Assembly: GCA_963788085.1 (NCBI GenBank)
Contig: CAWBFS010000060.1
Location: 11,239 to 75,238 of the forward strand
Direction of reading: 5' to 3'
Length of the DNA: 64,000 nucleotides
From: AP-15 sp963788085
Lineage (GTDB): Bacteria; Pseudomonadota; Alphaproteobacteria; ATCC43930; CGMCC-115725
Shown: positions 47,377-55,483 of the stretch, in pieces
Position numbering within the stretch: position 1 is the stretch's first letter
Layout of the letters: each line of letters opens with the position of its first letter
The notes under the pieces: model-generated
Told to the model about the DNA's origin: nothing
What the model saw: the letters and a program-made list of their open reading frames with translations, nothing else
The model's database searches: none
Translations under genes and position numbers: made by a program

Positions 47377-47688
47377 ATGGAGCAAAAACCCCCTCGCCTA
47401 TCACACCAAGCGCTTCGAGTGCTGCGCTGCTTTTTGGACCACCACCCTGACGCCCTCGCTGGCTCAGACATATGCAAGGAGGTCCGACTGCTTTCTGGCA
47501 CGCTATATCCAATCCTGATACGCCTTGAGGGAGCCAGCTGGCTCGAATCTCGGTGGGAAGAACTCGATCCCAGCGACGCTGGCCGACCACGAAAGCGGCT
47601 CTACCGTCTCACTGGTGTCGGGTATAACGCTGCGCGAGAAGCGTTGTCGGAGCTCGTTCCAAACGGGAGTCCGGCATGGAACTGGTGA
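47377..47688 (+). CDS. PadR-family transcriptional regulator
   Basis: Winged-helix repressor of 103 residues. Typical PadR sequence: LSHQALRVLRCFLDHHPDAL, GSDICKEVRLLSGTLYPILI (recognition helix) and EGASWLESRWEELDPSDAGR followed by RKRLYRLTGVGYNAAREAL. It lacks the long C-terminal dimer helix of larger PadR proteins. Its end overlaps the following membrane-protein gene by 13 bases. Base composition from here to 48250 is clearly more AT-rich than the rest, suggesting foreign origin. Confidence 0.88.
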   Translation: MEQKPPRLSHQALRVLRCFLDHHPDALAGSDICKEVRLLSGTLYPILIRLEGASWLESRWEELDPSDAGRPRKRLYRLTGVGYNAAREALSELVPNGSPAWNW

Positions 47689-48248
47689 TCTCGATTATCG
47701 TCGCAATCTTTGTGGCGGTCCTTATCAGCGAGACTTACGCTTGGCTCCCAAAGATCTCAAAGCTTATTCTTCACCGGGCGGTGCGGCGTTTGGATCCCAA
47801 GGACCAAGAGCGTTACTTAACAGAATGGAACGCAAATTTAGAAGATCTACCAAACACACTGGTAAAGCTAGTACACGCGATCAGTCACTATGTCGCCGCA
47901 GACAGAATAAGGACCGAAATCGTCGACGCGCAATGGAATTCAGCATACTATAAATGGCGTTGTATTTTCAAAAATCATCAACTTATAATGAACGCCTTTC
48001 AAATAAACCAATTAAAGTTTTTATATGCTAACTCTCGCAAAGTAGGGGTAGACCGTCTTAATGAAAATATAGAAAGGATGGACGAATTGGTAACGTCTAT
48101 CTCCACTAAATATTTGAATATCGATTTTGAGTATTTATCCATAGAAGAGAAAGTGAGGTACCATAAGGAGTTAATTGCTGAGTTGCATGAATTGAAGATC
48201 ATCACTGATTGGCTGAAGCCCCATAAATCTCCAAATCTCGAAGAATAA
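47676..48248 (+). CDS. Membrane-anchored helical protein, partner of PadR regulator
   Basis: 190 residues: one N-terminal transmembrane helix (ELVISIIVAIFVAVLISETY), a segment RRLDPKDQERYLTEWNANLE and a long charged helical C-terminus with Asn/Lys/Ile-rich composition. RLDPKDQERYLEEW-type sequence occurs in a group of proteins encoded next to PadR genes in soil bacteria; no function is assigned. The start overlaps the PadR gene, so the pair is co-translated. AT-rich codon use differs strongly from its neighbours. No enzymatic motif seen. Confidence 0.75.
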   Translation: MELVISIIVAIFVAVLISETYAWLPKISKLILHRAVRRLDPKDQERYLTEWNANLEDLPNTLVKLVHAISHYVAADRIRTEIVDAQWNSAYYKWRCIFKNHQLIMNAFQINQLKFLYANSRKVGVDRLNENIERMDELVTSISTKYLNIDFEYLSIEEKVRYHKELIAELHELKIITDWLKPHKSPNLEE

Positions 48249-48380
48249 AACCGCCCTTTTTGGAAAGGTCCCGCTTTACGGCAGTGCCCATCCAGGCGAC
48301 CTTTTTCGACGCTCCGGTCTGCGGATTGGGGTGAAGGAGTGTCGGTTTTATGTGCGGGGCGAGCGTCCGCAAAGGTGAAG

Positions 48381-48442
48381 GGTTTCGGATGCCGGCCCGT
48401 GGTGACCTATCTGCGCGCGCTGAGGGCCGGCGTCCGAAAGCC
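48381..48442. repeat. Large imperfect hairpin near the IS91-like remnant
   Basis: Arms GGTTTCGGATGCCGGCCC (48381-48398) and GGGCCGGCGTCCGAAAGCC (48424-48442) pair almost perfectly over 18 bases. It lies 277 bases beyond the transposase C-terminus, where rolling-circle elements keep a hairpin at their origin end. The surrounding 48249-48718 holds no recognised gene. Confidence 0.5.
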
Positions 48443-48718
48443 TCCCAGGAAGGAACCCGCGGGGGCCGGGCGACAGCTTGCCGTCTATGGGGATTTGACG
48501 ATGCGGCGGTTTGCGTTGTGGATGCGCTGGCCGGCGTAATCGGTGGCGGATCGACGATTGCGGTGGCGGGTTTGGCGACACGGCGGCGTCGACAGGGCAG
48601 TTTTGACCTAGTAAATCGAAGGCATGGGCGTGGGTTGGAGGTGGCGGGGCGATAGCGACGGGACGCTGGAAGCGGGGTTTCCCGGCAGGCGGAAGGTGCA
48701 ATAAGGCGGTGATGGACG

Positions 48719-49372
48719 TCATGGCATCGTGGCTCTGACCGCGGCTTCGGGCGATGGCGGGCCGCGGGGTGCGCCCCCGCGCTGGAAGGTCTCGACGACG
48801 ACCATGCGGCCGCCGCAACAAGGGCATGACGGGCGATGGTCTGCTGCGGCGCTGGCGGCTAGATCTGCGTCGTCGTGCTCTGCCGGCGGATCAGTGACTG
48901 CCACTGGCGCGCCGATGAGTTCTCTGGCGCGAGCGATATTGGCTTTGCAGGTGGCACTGGCGAGCAGTCCGTAGTGGCGGACGCGATGGAACCCCTTGGG
49001 CAGGAGGTGGAGCAGGAAGCGCCTGATGAATTCGTCTGGCGCCAGCGTCATCGTGCGGTGCCGTGCCCGTCCGTTGCGGCGGTAGTCCTTGAAGCGGAAG
49101 GTGACGCCACGGTGATCGAGGCCGATCAGTCGGCTGTTCGAGATGGCGACGCGGTGGGTATAGCGAGCGAGATAGGCGAGCACCGCCTCGGGCCCCGCAA
49201 AAGGGGCCTTGCCATAGACAAACCACTTCTTCTTCCTCAGCGGCGCGAGATAGGTGGCAAAGGCCGTCCGGTTGCGCAGATCGTCGAGCTCGCCGAAGAA
49301 CACAGGCCGGCCCGCCGCGTGCGCGTCGGGGTCGTATTGCGACATCGCGTTTATAGGTTCACGACCTGGTAG
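48719..49372 (-). pseudogene. IS91-family transposase, N-terminally truncated
   Basis: C-terminal part of a rolling-circle (Y2) transposase. PEAVLAYLARYTHRVAISNS, GVTFRFKDYRRNGRARHRTM and RFLLHLLPKGFHRVRHYGLL are highly characteristic, and a C-terminal CPCCGGRM zinc-type motif ends it. About 215 residues are present, whereas full proteins have about 380-400. The N-terminal zinc finger and part of the catalytic region are missing. The break lies at the border with the nudC fragment (about 49373-49390). The transposase is thus inactive unless supplied in trans. Confidence 0.85.
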
Positions 49373-49389
49373 CGTACAGTTCACCCCCA

Positions 49390-49661
49390 GTGGCGCGCGA
49401 AGTGCGTGAAGAGACCGGCATCGAGGTCGGCGCCGTCCATTACCACTCCTCACAACCCTGGCCCTTTCCGGGCAACATCATGCTGGGCTTTACGCCGCGG
49501 CGCAAACGACCGAGATCACGATCGATTACGGCGAGCTCGAGGATGCCCGCTGGTTCACCCGCGACTGGCTGTCGTCCCACACTGACGACGACAGTTTCCG
49601 CATGCCGCGCCTCGACTCGATCGCCCGCCGGCTGATAGAGGATTGGCTGCACGGGCGGTAG
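49390..49661 (+). pseudogene. Diverged duplicate of the nudC 3' end
   Basis: About 270 bases match nudC 46567-46837 at roughly 90% identity (my visual estimate), including the Nudix segment AREVREETGIEVGAVHYHSS and PWPFPGNIMLGF. Most differences are at third codon positions, so both versions were under selection after splitting. One base is missing near 49490, breaking the frame. There is no start or N-terminal domain. It stands next to the MAPEG gene, the place where the host nudC end would be expected if an element had inserted. Confidence 0.85.
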
Positions 49662-49684
49662 TGACGGGGCGGCGGTAAGCGCCG

Positions 49685-50095
49685 TCAGACCAATCCCGTC
49701 AGCCACAGCGCGCGGACGACGCCTGCCAACGCGCCGATCAAAAGGATCAGCGCGCTCGCCAAGCCGATGGCGAAGCCGGTTAGGCGGCTTTCGGGGTCGC
49801 GGACATAGCTGACCGCATAGAGTATGCGTCCGATGATCCACACCAGCCCGATCGCCGCCCCCCACAAAGGCGAAACGAAAAAGGAGAACAGCCATAATGC
49901 TGGTAAGAACAGAACCAATTGTTCGAGCGTGTTTTGCTGGACGCGAAATGCGCGCTCAAAATCGACGGCGCCGATCACTGCCGGGGCCCGAAGCCCGGAA
50001 CGCTGCCGGGCGCGCAGCACATTGCCGGACACTCCGACGTAAAGCAGCAAGGCAAGAACGGTAATAAAGGCCGGCAAGATCGACCGCACCGCCAT
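49685..50095 (-). CDS. MAPEG-family membrane protein
   Basis: Four-helix membrane protein of 136 residues related to eicosanoid/glutathione metabolism proteins. Helix 1 is ILPAFITVLALLLYVGVSGNV, then RAFRVQQNTLEQLVLFLPAL, a MAPEG hallmark (E-x-x-x/F-x-x), and GRILYAVSYVRDPESRL. The ATG at 50095 follows GAGGGAG. Six bases from emrB, it is probably the last gene of the emrAB operon. Function unproven in bacteria. Confidence 0.88.
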   Translation of the reverse strand: MAVRSILPAFITVLALLLYVGVSGNVLRARQRSGLRAPAVIGAVDFERAFRVQQNTLEQLVLFLPALWLFSFFVSPLWGAAIGLVWIIGRILYAVSYVRDPESRLTGFAIGLASALILLIGALAGVVRALWLTGLV

Positions 50096-50100
50096 CTCCC

Positions 50101-51792
50101 TCAGTGACCGGCGGCGCCGGCGACGCGCGGGCGGTTGACCAGCGGCATCAGAAAGAGGCCGGCGACGAACAGGCAGCCGAGCATCATGATGGCGTCGTTG
50201 TAGGTCATCACCAGCGCCTCGCGCTGCACCACATTGGCGAGCAGCTTGACCGCCGCGCGGCCGGTGTCGCCCGGGACCAGCGCATCGAGGCGGTTCGCCT
50301 GCATGTCGAGGAAATGCTGCACCGCCGGGCGCGCCGGGTTGATGTCTTCGATCAGGCGGTTCCAATGGAAATGAAGCCGTTGGTTCATCACCGTGCCGAT
50401 CGTCGCCAATGCAATGGCGCCGCCGAGATCGCGCGTCAGATTGTAGAGCCCGGCGGAGTTCTTCAGCTTGTCCGGCGGCACGCTGCCGAGCGCGATCATA
50501 TTTGCCGGCAGATAGCACATCATCAGCGCGATGCCGCGCAAGACCTGCGGCACGAACAGCTCGGCATAGCCCGCCTGATTGGTGAGCCCGGCCGTCAGAT
50601 ACATCGCCACGGCAAATAGGCCGATGCCGATGCTCAGCATGAGCCGCAGGTCCATTCTGCGCGTCAGCTGGCTGGAGATTGGGGACATCAACATTTGCGC
50701 GAGCCCGGTGACGACGACGGTCTCGCCGATCTGGAGACTGTTGAAGCCCCGAACCTGTGCGAGAAAGAGGGGTATCAGGTAGGTCGTGCCGTAAAGGCCG
50801 GTGCCGACCACGAAAGTGTAGAACGAGCCGAGCGCGAAGTTGCGATTGGTAAAGGCGCGCAGATCGACGATCGGCTGATGGTAGGTCAGCACGCGCCAGA
50901 AGAACAGGACGGAGGCGATGCCCGAGACGATCACGGCGGTGAGGATCGTGCCGTCCGAAAGCCAATCCCAGCGCGGGCCTTCCTGAAGCGCGTATTGGAG
51001 GCAGCCGAGAAATAGCGCCATCAGCACCAGCCCGCAGAAATCGAAATGGCGCAACAGCGACACCTCGGGCTTGTCGATGTCGATCAAGACCCATACGGCG
51101 CCGGCGACGGCGATGCCGGGCACGATATTTACGAGGAACAGCCAATGCCAGGAAAAGGTATCGGTCAAGTAACCGCCGATCGTCGGACCCAAAGTCGAAG
51201 AGAGGTTCAGGATCAGCCCGATCAGCACCATGATCTGCGCCAATTGCGGCATCCGGAATTTCGTATAGACGACAGGAAACACCAACGGCATCATCGCGCC
51301 GCCGCTGAACCCCTGCAATGCGCGATAGACGATCATCTGGCTGAGGCTCGTCGCGGTGGCGCACAACGCGCTCGCGCCGGTGAAGCCGAGCGCCGCGATC
51401 ACGAACAGCACGCGGGTCGACAACAGGCGTGACAGGGTTCCCGACAGCGGCACCATCACGACATCGGCAATCAGGTAGGAGGTCTGGACCCAGCTGATCT
51501 CGTCGGTGCTGGCCGCCAGCCCGCCCTGGATCTGGGTCAGCGAGCTGGTCACGATCTGGACGTCCATGATCGCCATGAACAAGCCGACGACCATAGCGAG
51601 GACGCCGAGCCAGTCGCGCAGGGTGGGGGATGTGCCGAGTTCCTGCGTGCTTGCCCCCATCCGGCCGCCTCGCCCCCTCCCTAACCCCGGATCGCCCGCT
51701 TGGGGGGCGGGCGGCGCGGGGGCTCCCCCGCTTGCGGGGGAGGGAAGCGCGGGGGCAATGCGGGGCAGAGCATCATCGCGCAATGCGCTCAT
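50101..51792 (-). CDS. emrB: EmrB/QacA-type MFS drug exporter
   Basis: Inner-membrane proton antiporter of the DHA2 family with about 14 predicted helices in 563 residues. Typical: MAIMDVQIVTSSLTQIQGGL in helix 1, the loop motif DVVMVPLSGTLSRLLSTRVL and RALQGFSGGAMMPLVFPVVY. An unusual 45-residue Pro/Gly/Arg-rich N-terminus (LPSPASGGAPAPP and GLGRGRGGRMG) is encoded by a palindromic repeat (51661-51760). Its ATG overlaps the emrA stop (ATGA), supporting the long start; a second ATG lies at 51660. It pairs with EmrA, and an outer-membrane channel would complete the pump. Confidence 0.92.
   Translation of the reverse strand: MSALRDDALPRIAPALPSPASGGAPAPPAPQAGDPGLGRGRGGRMGASTQELGTSPTLRDWLGVLAMVVGLFMAIMDVQIVTSSLTQIQGGLAASTDEISWVQTSYLIADVVMVPLSGTLSRLLSTRVLFVIAALGFTGASALCATATSLSQMIVYRALQGFSGGAMMPLVFPVVYTKFRMPQLAQIMVLIGLILNLSSTLGPTIGGYLTDTFSWHWLFLVNIVPGIAVAGAVWVLIDIDKPEVSLLRHFDFCGLVLMALFLGCLQYALQEGPRWDWLSDGTILTAVIVSGIASVLFFWRVLTYHQPIVDLRAFTNRNFALGSFYTFVVGTGLYGTTYLIPLFLAQVRGFNSLQIGETVVVTGLAQMLMSPISSQLTRRMDLRLMLSIGIGLFAVAMYLTAGLTNQAGYAELFVPQVLRGIALMMCYLPANMIALGSVPPDKLKNSAGLYNLTRDLGGAIALATIGTVMNQRLHFHWNRLIEDINPARPAVQHFLDMQANRLDALVPGDTGRAAVKLLANVVQREALVMTYNDAIMMLGCLFVAGLFLMPLVNRPRVAGAAGH
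51661..51760 (-). repeat. Palindromic repeat encoding the emrB N-terminal extension
   Basis: Contains the hairpin CCCCCGC-TT-GCGGGGG (51722-51738) and flanking C- and G-rich arms (CGCCCCCTCCC and GGAGGGAAGCGCGG). It is read in frame by emrB as an LPSPASGG to GRGRGGR stretch. The nucleotide phrases differ from the scpA and cyclase copies, but the build is the same. Confidence 0.7.
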
Positions 51793-52859
51793 GGAGATTT
51801 GGCCTGGGCTGCGCCGACGATCCCGTCGTCATTGTCGGCGCCCTTCGTATCGATCGTCACCGTCACCGAAAGACCGGGGCGCAATAGCGCAGCGAGGGGG
51901 CCGCTCGCCGGGAGCGCAATCCGCACCGGGACGCGCTGCACGATCTTGGTGAAATTGCCGGTCGCGTTGTCCGGCGGCAGCAGACTGAATTGGGCGCCGC
52001 TGGCCGGGGCGAAACTTTCGATCCGGCCCTCCAAGACCTGATCCGGGTAGGCGTCGACCGACACCTCGGCACGTTGCCCCGGCCGCATCCGCGTCAGCTG
52101 CGTTTCCTTGAAATTCGCGGTGACGTAGACGTGCGGCAATGGCACTAAGGACAGCAGCTGGGTCCCGGGCTTGACGTACTGGCCGACCTGGCCGGCGCGG
52201 TTGCCGGCCACTCCCGATATCGGCGCGCGGATCACCGTGTTGTCGAGGTCGTTCTTCGCCAGCCACAGATTGGCTCGGGCCTGCTGGAGCCTGGCCTCTT
52301 CCTCGCGCCGCTGCGACTGCAGCACCGCGAGCTGGTTCTGCTCGGCGGCGTATGCGGCGCGGCTCTTGGCCAACGCCGCCTCGGCCTTGCGAGCGTCGGC
52401 TTCGGCCTGTTCGAAGCGCTGCCGGCTGGCAAAGTCGCTCGTCATCAGGGCGCTGTATCGCTTGTAATCCTGCTGTGCCCGCGACAGATCGGCCTCGGCG
52501 GATTTCACCACTGCCGCAGCCTGGTCGATCATCGCCTCCTGCAATTTGAGCCGGCTCTCATAGGTCGCGATCATCGCTTCCGTGGTCGCGACCGCCGCCT
52601 CGGCCTGCGCGGCCTTGGCCTTGAAGTCGCGGTCGTCGATGACGAAAAGGATCGCGCCCTCCGCCACCTGCTGGTTGTCGGCGACCTTCACCTTCTTGAT
52701 GTAGCCCTCGATTTTCGGGCTGATCAATGTGACGTCGCTCTGCACGTAGGCGTCATCCGTGGACTGCCGGAACCGCAGCACATCCCACCAATACCAGCCG
52801 CCAATGCCTGCGAGGGCGAGCACCACCACCGCCAGCCCCGCCACGATCTTCGTGCGCAT
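51789..52859 (-). CDS. emrA: EmrA/HlyD-type membrane fusion protein
   Basis: Periplasmic adaptor of the efflux system. N-terminal anchor (VVVLALAGIGGWYWWDVLRF), then ADNQQVAEGAILFVIDDRDF (lipoyl half), a long coiled coil (about 80-200), and APISGVAGNRAGQVGQYVKP (second lipoyl half) with a beta-barrel end. 356 residues, frame intact. It is the first gene of the operon; a TetR operator lies immediately before its ATG. Confidence 0.93.
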   Translation of the reverse strand: MRTKIVAGLAVVVLALAGIGGWYWWDVLRFRQSTDDAYVQSDVTLISPKIEGYIKKVKVADNQQVAEGAILFVIDDRDFKAKAAQAEAAVATTEAMIATYESRLKLQEAMIDQAAAVVKSAEADLSRAQQDYKRYSALMTSDFASRQRFEQAEADARKAEAALAKSRAAYAAEQNQLAVLQSQRREEEARLQQARANLWLAKNDLDNTVIRAPISGVAGNRAGQVGQYVKPGTQLLSLVPLPHVYVTANFKETQLTRMRPGQRAEVSVDAYPDQVLEGRIESFAPASGAQFSLLPPDNATGNFTKIVQRVPVRIALPASGPLAALLRPGLSVTVTIDTKGADNDDGIVGAAQAKSP

Positions 52860-52866
52860 CCTCGCC

Positions 52867-52887
52867 TAAACTAAACCGTTCAGTTTA
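52867..52887. promoter_or_regulatory. TetR-type operator between emrA and tetR
   Basis: Inverted repeat TAAACT (52867-52872) and AGTTTA (52882-52887) with a nine-base centre, AT-rich in a GC-rich window. It lies only eight bases before the emrA ATG and just before the regulator gene, so bound repressor would block both directions. Confidence 0.75.
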
Positions 52888-52890
52888 CTC

Positions 52891-53559
52891 TTGCCTGAAG
52901 ATGAAAGTTCCGCTAAACGCTGTCAAGTGCACACTCAGATCGAACGCGGCGAGGTTCGGACCGGCGGCAAGGTGGAAAGCATTCTCGCCGCCGCCAAACG
53001 GGCTTTCCTCGCCGCCGGCTTCGGAGCGGTCAGCATGGACACGATCGCCCGCGAGGCCGGCGTCTCAAAGGCGACCGTCTACGCGCATTTCGGCAGCAAG
53101 GAAGAACTGTTCGGCGCCGTCATCGAGCGTGAATGTGAGCAGTATTTTGACCGTTTCTCGGCCGGTGAGCTCGATCCTCACGAGGTTCGCGCGTCACTGA
53201 TGATATTGGGGCGCCGTTTTCTCGAGCTCATTCTCTCGCCCGACGCGATCGCGTTGCACCGCATCATCCTGGGCGAGGTCACGCGCTTCCCGATGCTCGG
53301 CGAGGTGTTTTGGCGTGCCGGACCCGAGCGCGAACGTGTCCAGATCGAGGGTTTCTTGCGCAGTGCGGCGGCCGCCGGCGCATTGACGATGCCCGACGCG
53401 CGGCTCGCCGCCGAGCAATTCGTCAGCCTCGTGCGCGCCGATGTCCAGCTGCGCCAGCTGCTCCGCCTCGAAGCCAAGCCCAGCGACCGTGAGATTGAGA
53501 TTGTCGTTGAAGGCGCGGTCGGCACATTTATCCGCGCCTTTCAACGCAAGGCCGATTAA
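52891..53559 (+). CDS. TetR-family repressor of the efflux operon
   Basis: N-terminal helix-turn-helix with ILAAAKRAFLAAGFGAVSMD and GVSKATVYAHFGSKEELFGA, the TetR signature, then a helical ligand domain with C-terminal VRADVQLRQLLRLEAKPSD. 222 residues from a TTG at 52891; a GTG at 52926 gives a conventional N-terminus and a less cramped 66-base promoter gap, so the real start may be there. It is divergent from emrA, and the shared operator argues for local repression of emrAB. Inducer unknown. Confidence 0.9.
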   Translation: MPEDESSAKRCQVHTQIERGEVRTGGKVESILAAAKRAFLAAGFGAVSMDTIAREAGVSKATVYAHFGSKEELFGAVIERECEQYFDRFSAGELDPHEVRASLMILGRRFLELILSPDAIALHRIILGEVTRFPMLGEVFWRAGPERERVQIEGFLRSAAAAGALTMPDARLAAEQFVSLVRADVQLRQLLRLEAKPSDREIEIVVEGAVGTFIRAFQRKAD

Positions 53560-53560
53560 T

Positions 53561-54418
53561 TCAGGGCCGGGCCACCGGTCCGCGGCTGTCCGGCACCGTC
53601 GCCGCCTTCTCCTTCCAATCCTTTGACCACGGTGTCACCGGCCGCGCCACCGGGACGCCGTCGACCCGGATCTCGTCCACCTGCTCGTTGAAAAAGCAGA
53701 GATACCCTTTGATCTTGAGGCATTCCGGGATCGGGTCGGGGTAGCTCCAAACGAGATCGCCGAACACCTTGTCCCCGATCTTGACCGAGTAGTAGCGGGC
53801 CTTGCCCTTGTAAGGGCAGCGGGTGACCGTCTCGCTCGGAACGAGAAGCTCCATGCGCACGTCTTCGGGCGGAATGTAATAGCGGGTCGGCAGCCGCGTC
53901 TCGAATAGAAAACGGGCGCGCCGGGTCTCGGCAACGACTTGGCCGCCTACGACGACTTGCACCGAACGCGAGGAATCCAGCACATCGACCCGCTTATAGG
54001 GATCGCGCGGATGGACGAAGATCTCCTCGTCCTCTTCGTACCATGCATCGACCCGGTTCCAGTAGAACGCGACGAAGTCCTTGATCGCCATCACCTCCTC
54101 GAAGGGCTCCGGATAGCCCCACACCGCGTTCTCCGCCACCTTTTCGCCGACCGTGATCGTCCAATAGGAAGCCGTCCCCTTGTAGGGGCAAAAGGTGTGA
54201 TGGTCGGTCGGCGTCATCCGATCCATCCGCACATCCGACCGCGGGAAGTAGTAGACCGGCAGGTGCCGCGTCTCGAACAACAGGTGAGCGTTGGTACTGT
54301 CGGCGATGATCTCGCCGTTGAACTTGACGCGCACTCGCCGCGGCGAGGCCTCGAACAAGATCTTGTAGTCGGGGTTGGTTTTGAAACCGGATTCACGCGT
54401 CTGCGTGGGCGTTGCCAT
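53561..54418 (-). CDS. Protein with two DUF427 domains
   Basis: 285 residues with two similar domains. Each has a strand pattern leading to CPYKGTASYWTITVGEKVA (first) or CPYKGKARYYSVKIGDKVF (second), then an acidic VWGYPEPFEEVMAIKDF or LVWSYPDPIPECLKIKGY segment. DUF427 repeats are common in bacteria and fungi; a known member is linked with nucleotidyl-transfer regulation, but no function can be assigned. Convergent with tetR, with stops about one base apart. Intact frame. Confidence 0.9.
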   Translation of the reverse strand: MATPTQTRESGFKTNPDYKILFEASPRRVRVKFNGEIIADSTNAHLLFETRHLPVYYFPRSDVRMDRMTPTDHHTFCPYKGTASYWTITVGEKVAENAVWGYPEPFEEVMAIKDFVAFYWNRVDAWYEEDEEIFVHPRDPYKRVDVLDSSRSVQVVVGGQVVAETRRARFLFETRLPTRYYIPPEDVRMELLVPSETVTRCPYKGKARYYSVKIGDKVFGDLVWSYPDPIPECLKIKGYLCFFNEQVDEIRVDGVPVARPVTPWSKDWKEKAATVPDSRGPVARP

Positions 54419-54524
54419 GATCCGCTCCTCTTCGATATCTGCCCGCGAGAATGATCGCGCGTCCCGGCGACCGCAAGGCCCTCATCGCCGCGCATTGACA
54501 CCGGGCGCCCTCAGTGTTGCATTG

Positions 54525-54638
54525 CCCCTCACCCCGGCCCTCTCCCCGCAAGCGGGGCGAGGTAGAACGTACCGGGTAAGCCCCTCTCCGCCCTTCGGGG
54601 GGAGAGGGAGGGGCCCGCGAAGCGGGAGGGTGAGGGGC
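54525..54638. repeat. Non-coding copy of the CCCTCACCC palindromic family
   Basis: Outer arms CCCCTCACCCC (54525-54535) and GGGTGAGGGGC (54628-54638) enclose two smaller hairpins, CTCCCCGCAAGCGGGGCGAG and CTCTCCGCCCTTCGGGGGGAGAG-like (centres near 54552 and 54596). It occupies the gap between the DUF427 gene and coxM. Confidence 0.8.
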
Positions 54639-54655
54639 GACCGGAGGGCTCAATC

Positions 54656-55483
54656 ATGAAAGCGCCCGCTGTCGATTACGTCAGGCCGCGCAGCCTGGCT
54701 GAGGCCGTCGATCTGCTCGCAAGGCACCGGGGCGAGGCGCGGGTGATCGCCGGCGGCCAGTCGCTCGTGGCGATGATGAACCTGCGTCTCGCGTCGCCGG
54801 GATTGCTGATTGATATCGCGCGGCTCCCGGAACTCACCGCGGCCACCGAAGCTGCCGACACCGTGAGCCTCGGCGCTTGCGTCACCCATGCCGCGATCGA
54901 GGACGGCCGGGTCCCCGACCCGTCACGCGGACTCATGCCGCGGGTGGCGGCGACCCTCTCCTATCGCGCGATCCGCAATCGCGGCACGATCGGCGGCAGT
55001 CTCGCGCTCGCGGGCCCGGCGGCGGACTGGCCGGTGGTGTTCGCCGCTCTCGATGCCGAGGTGACCGTGTGTGGGCCGAACGGTCGACGTGCGTTGAAAT
55101 GCAGCGAATTCGCCACCGGACCGTACGAGACCCAGCTCGACCAGGATGAGATCGTCGAGACCGTGCGCATTCCGAAACTGCCGGCGCAAGCGGCGTCCGG
55201 TTATATCAAGCTAATTCGCCCATCGGCTTCGTTCGCCGAGGCGCTCGCGGTCGCGGTTGTCGATCGCGGCCGAGGTCTCGCACGCGTCGTGCTCGGCGCG
55301 TCTAATGGCGCGCCACTGGTGCTGCGCGAAACCTCGCGAGTTGTTTCCGAGAATGGCCGCGCAGCGATCCCGGACGCCATTGCGGCCGATCTCGACCGTG
55401 CAGCGGACCGGCACTTCGACGAGTTCCAGCGCAATCTCCATGGGGTCGCCGCAATGCGCGCAGTCCAACAGGTGCTGCAGTGA
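54656..55483 (+). CDS. coxM: FAD subunit of molybdenum hydroxylase (CoxM type)
   Basis: Medium subunit carrying FAD between the iron-sulphur protein and the outside acceptor. FAD motifs are IAGGQSLVAMMNLRLASPG and NRGTIGGSLALAGPAADWP, in the usual positions. 275 residues, ATG at 54656 behind GGAGGGCT. It overlaps coxS by four bases; the CoxM-S-L order is the normal one in this superfamily. Could be a CO dehydrogenase or another aldehyde or heterocycle oxidase. Confidence 0.9.
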   Translation: MKAPAVDYVRPRSLAEAVDLLARHRGEARVIAGGQSLVAMMNLRLASPGLLIDIARLPELTAATEAADTVSLGACVTHAAIEDGRVPDPSRGLMPRVAATLSYRAIRNRGTIGGSLALAGPAADWPVVFAALDAEVTVCGPNGRRALKCSEFATGPYETQLDQDEIVETVRIPKLPAQAASGYIKLIRPSASFAEALAVAVVDRGRGLARVVLGASNGAPLVLRETSRVVSENGRAAIPDAIAADLDRAADRHFDEFQRNLHGVAAMRAVQQVLQ

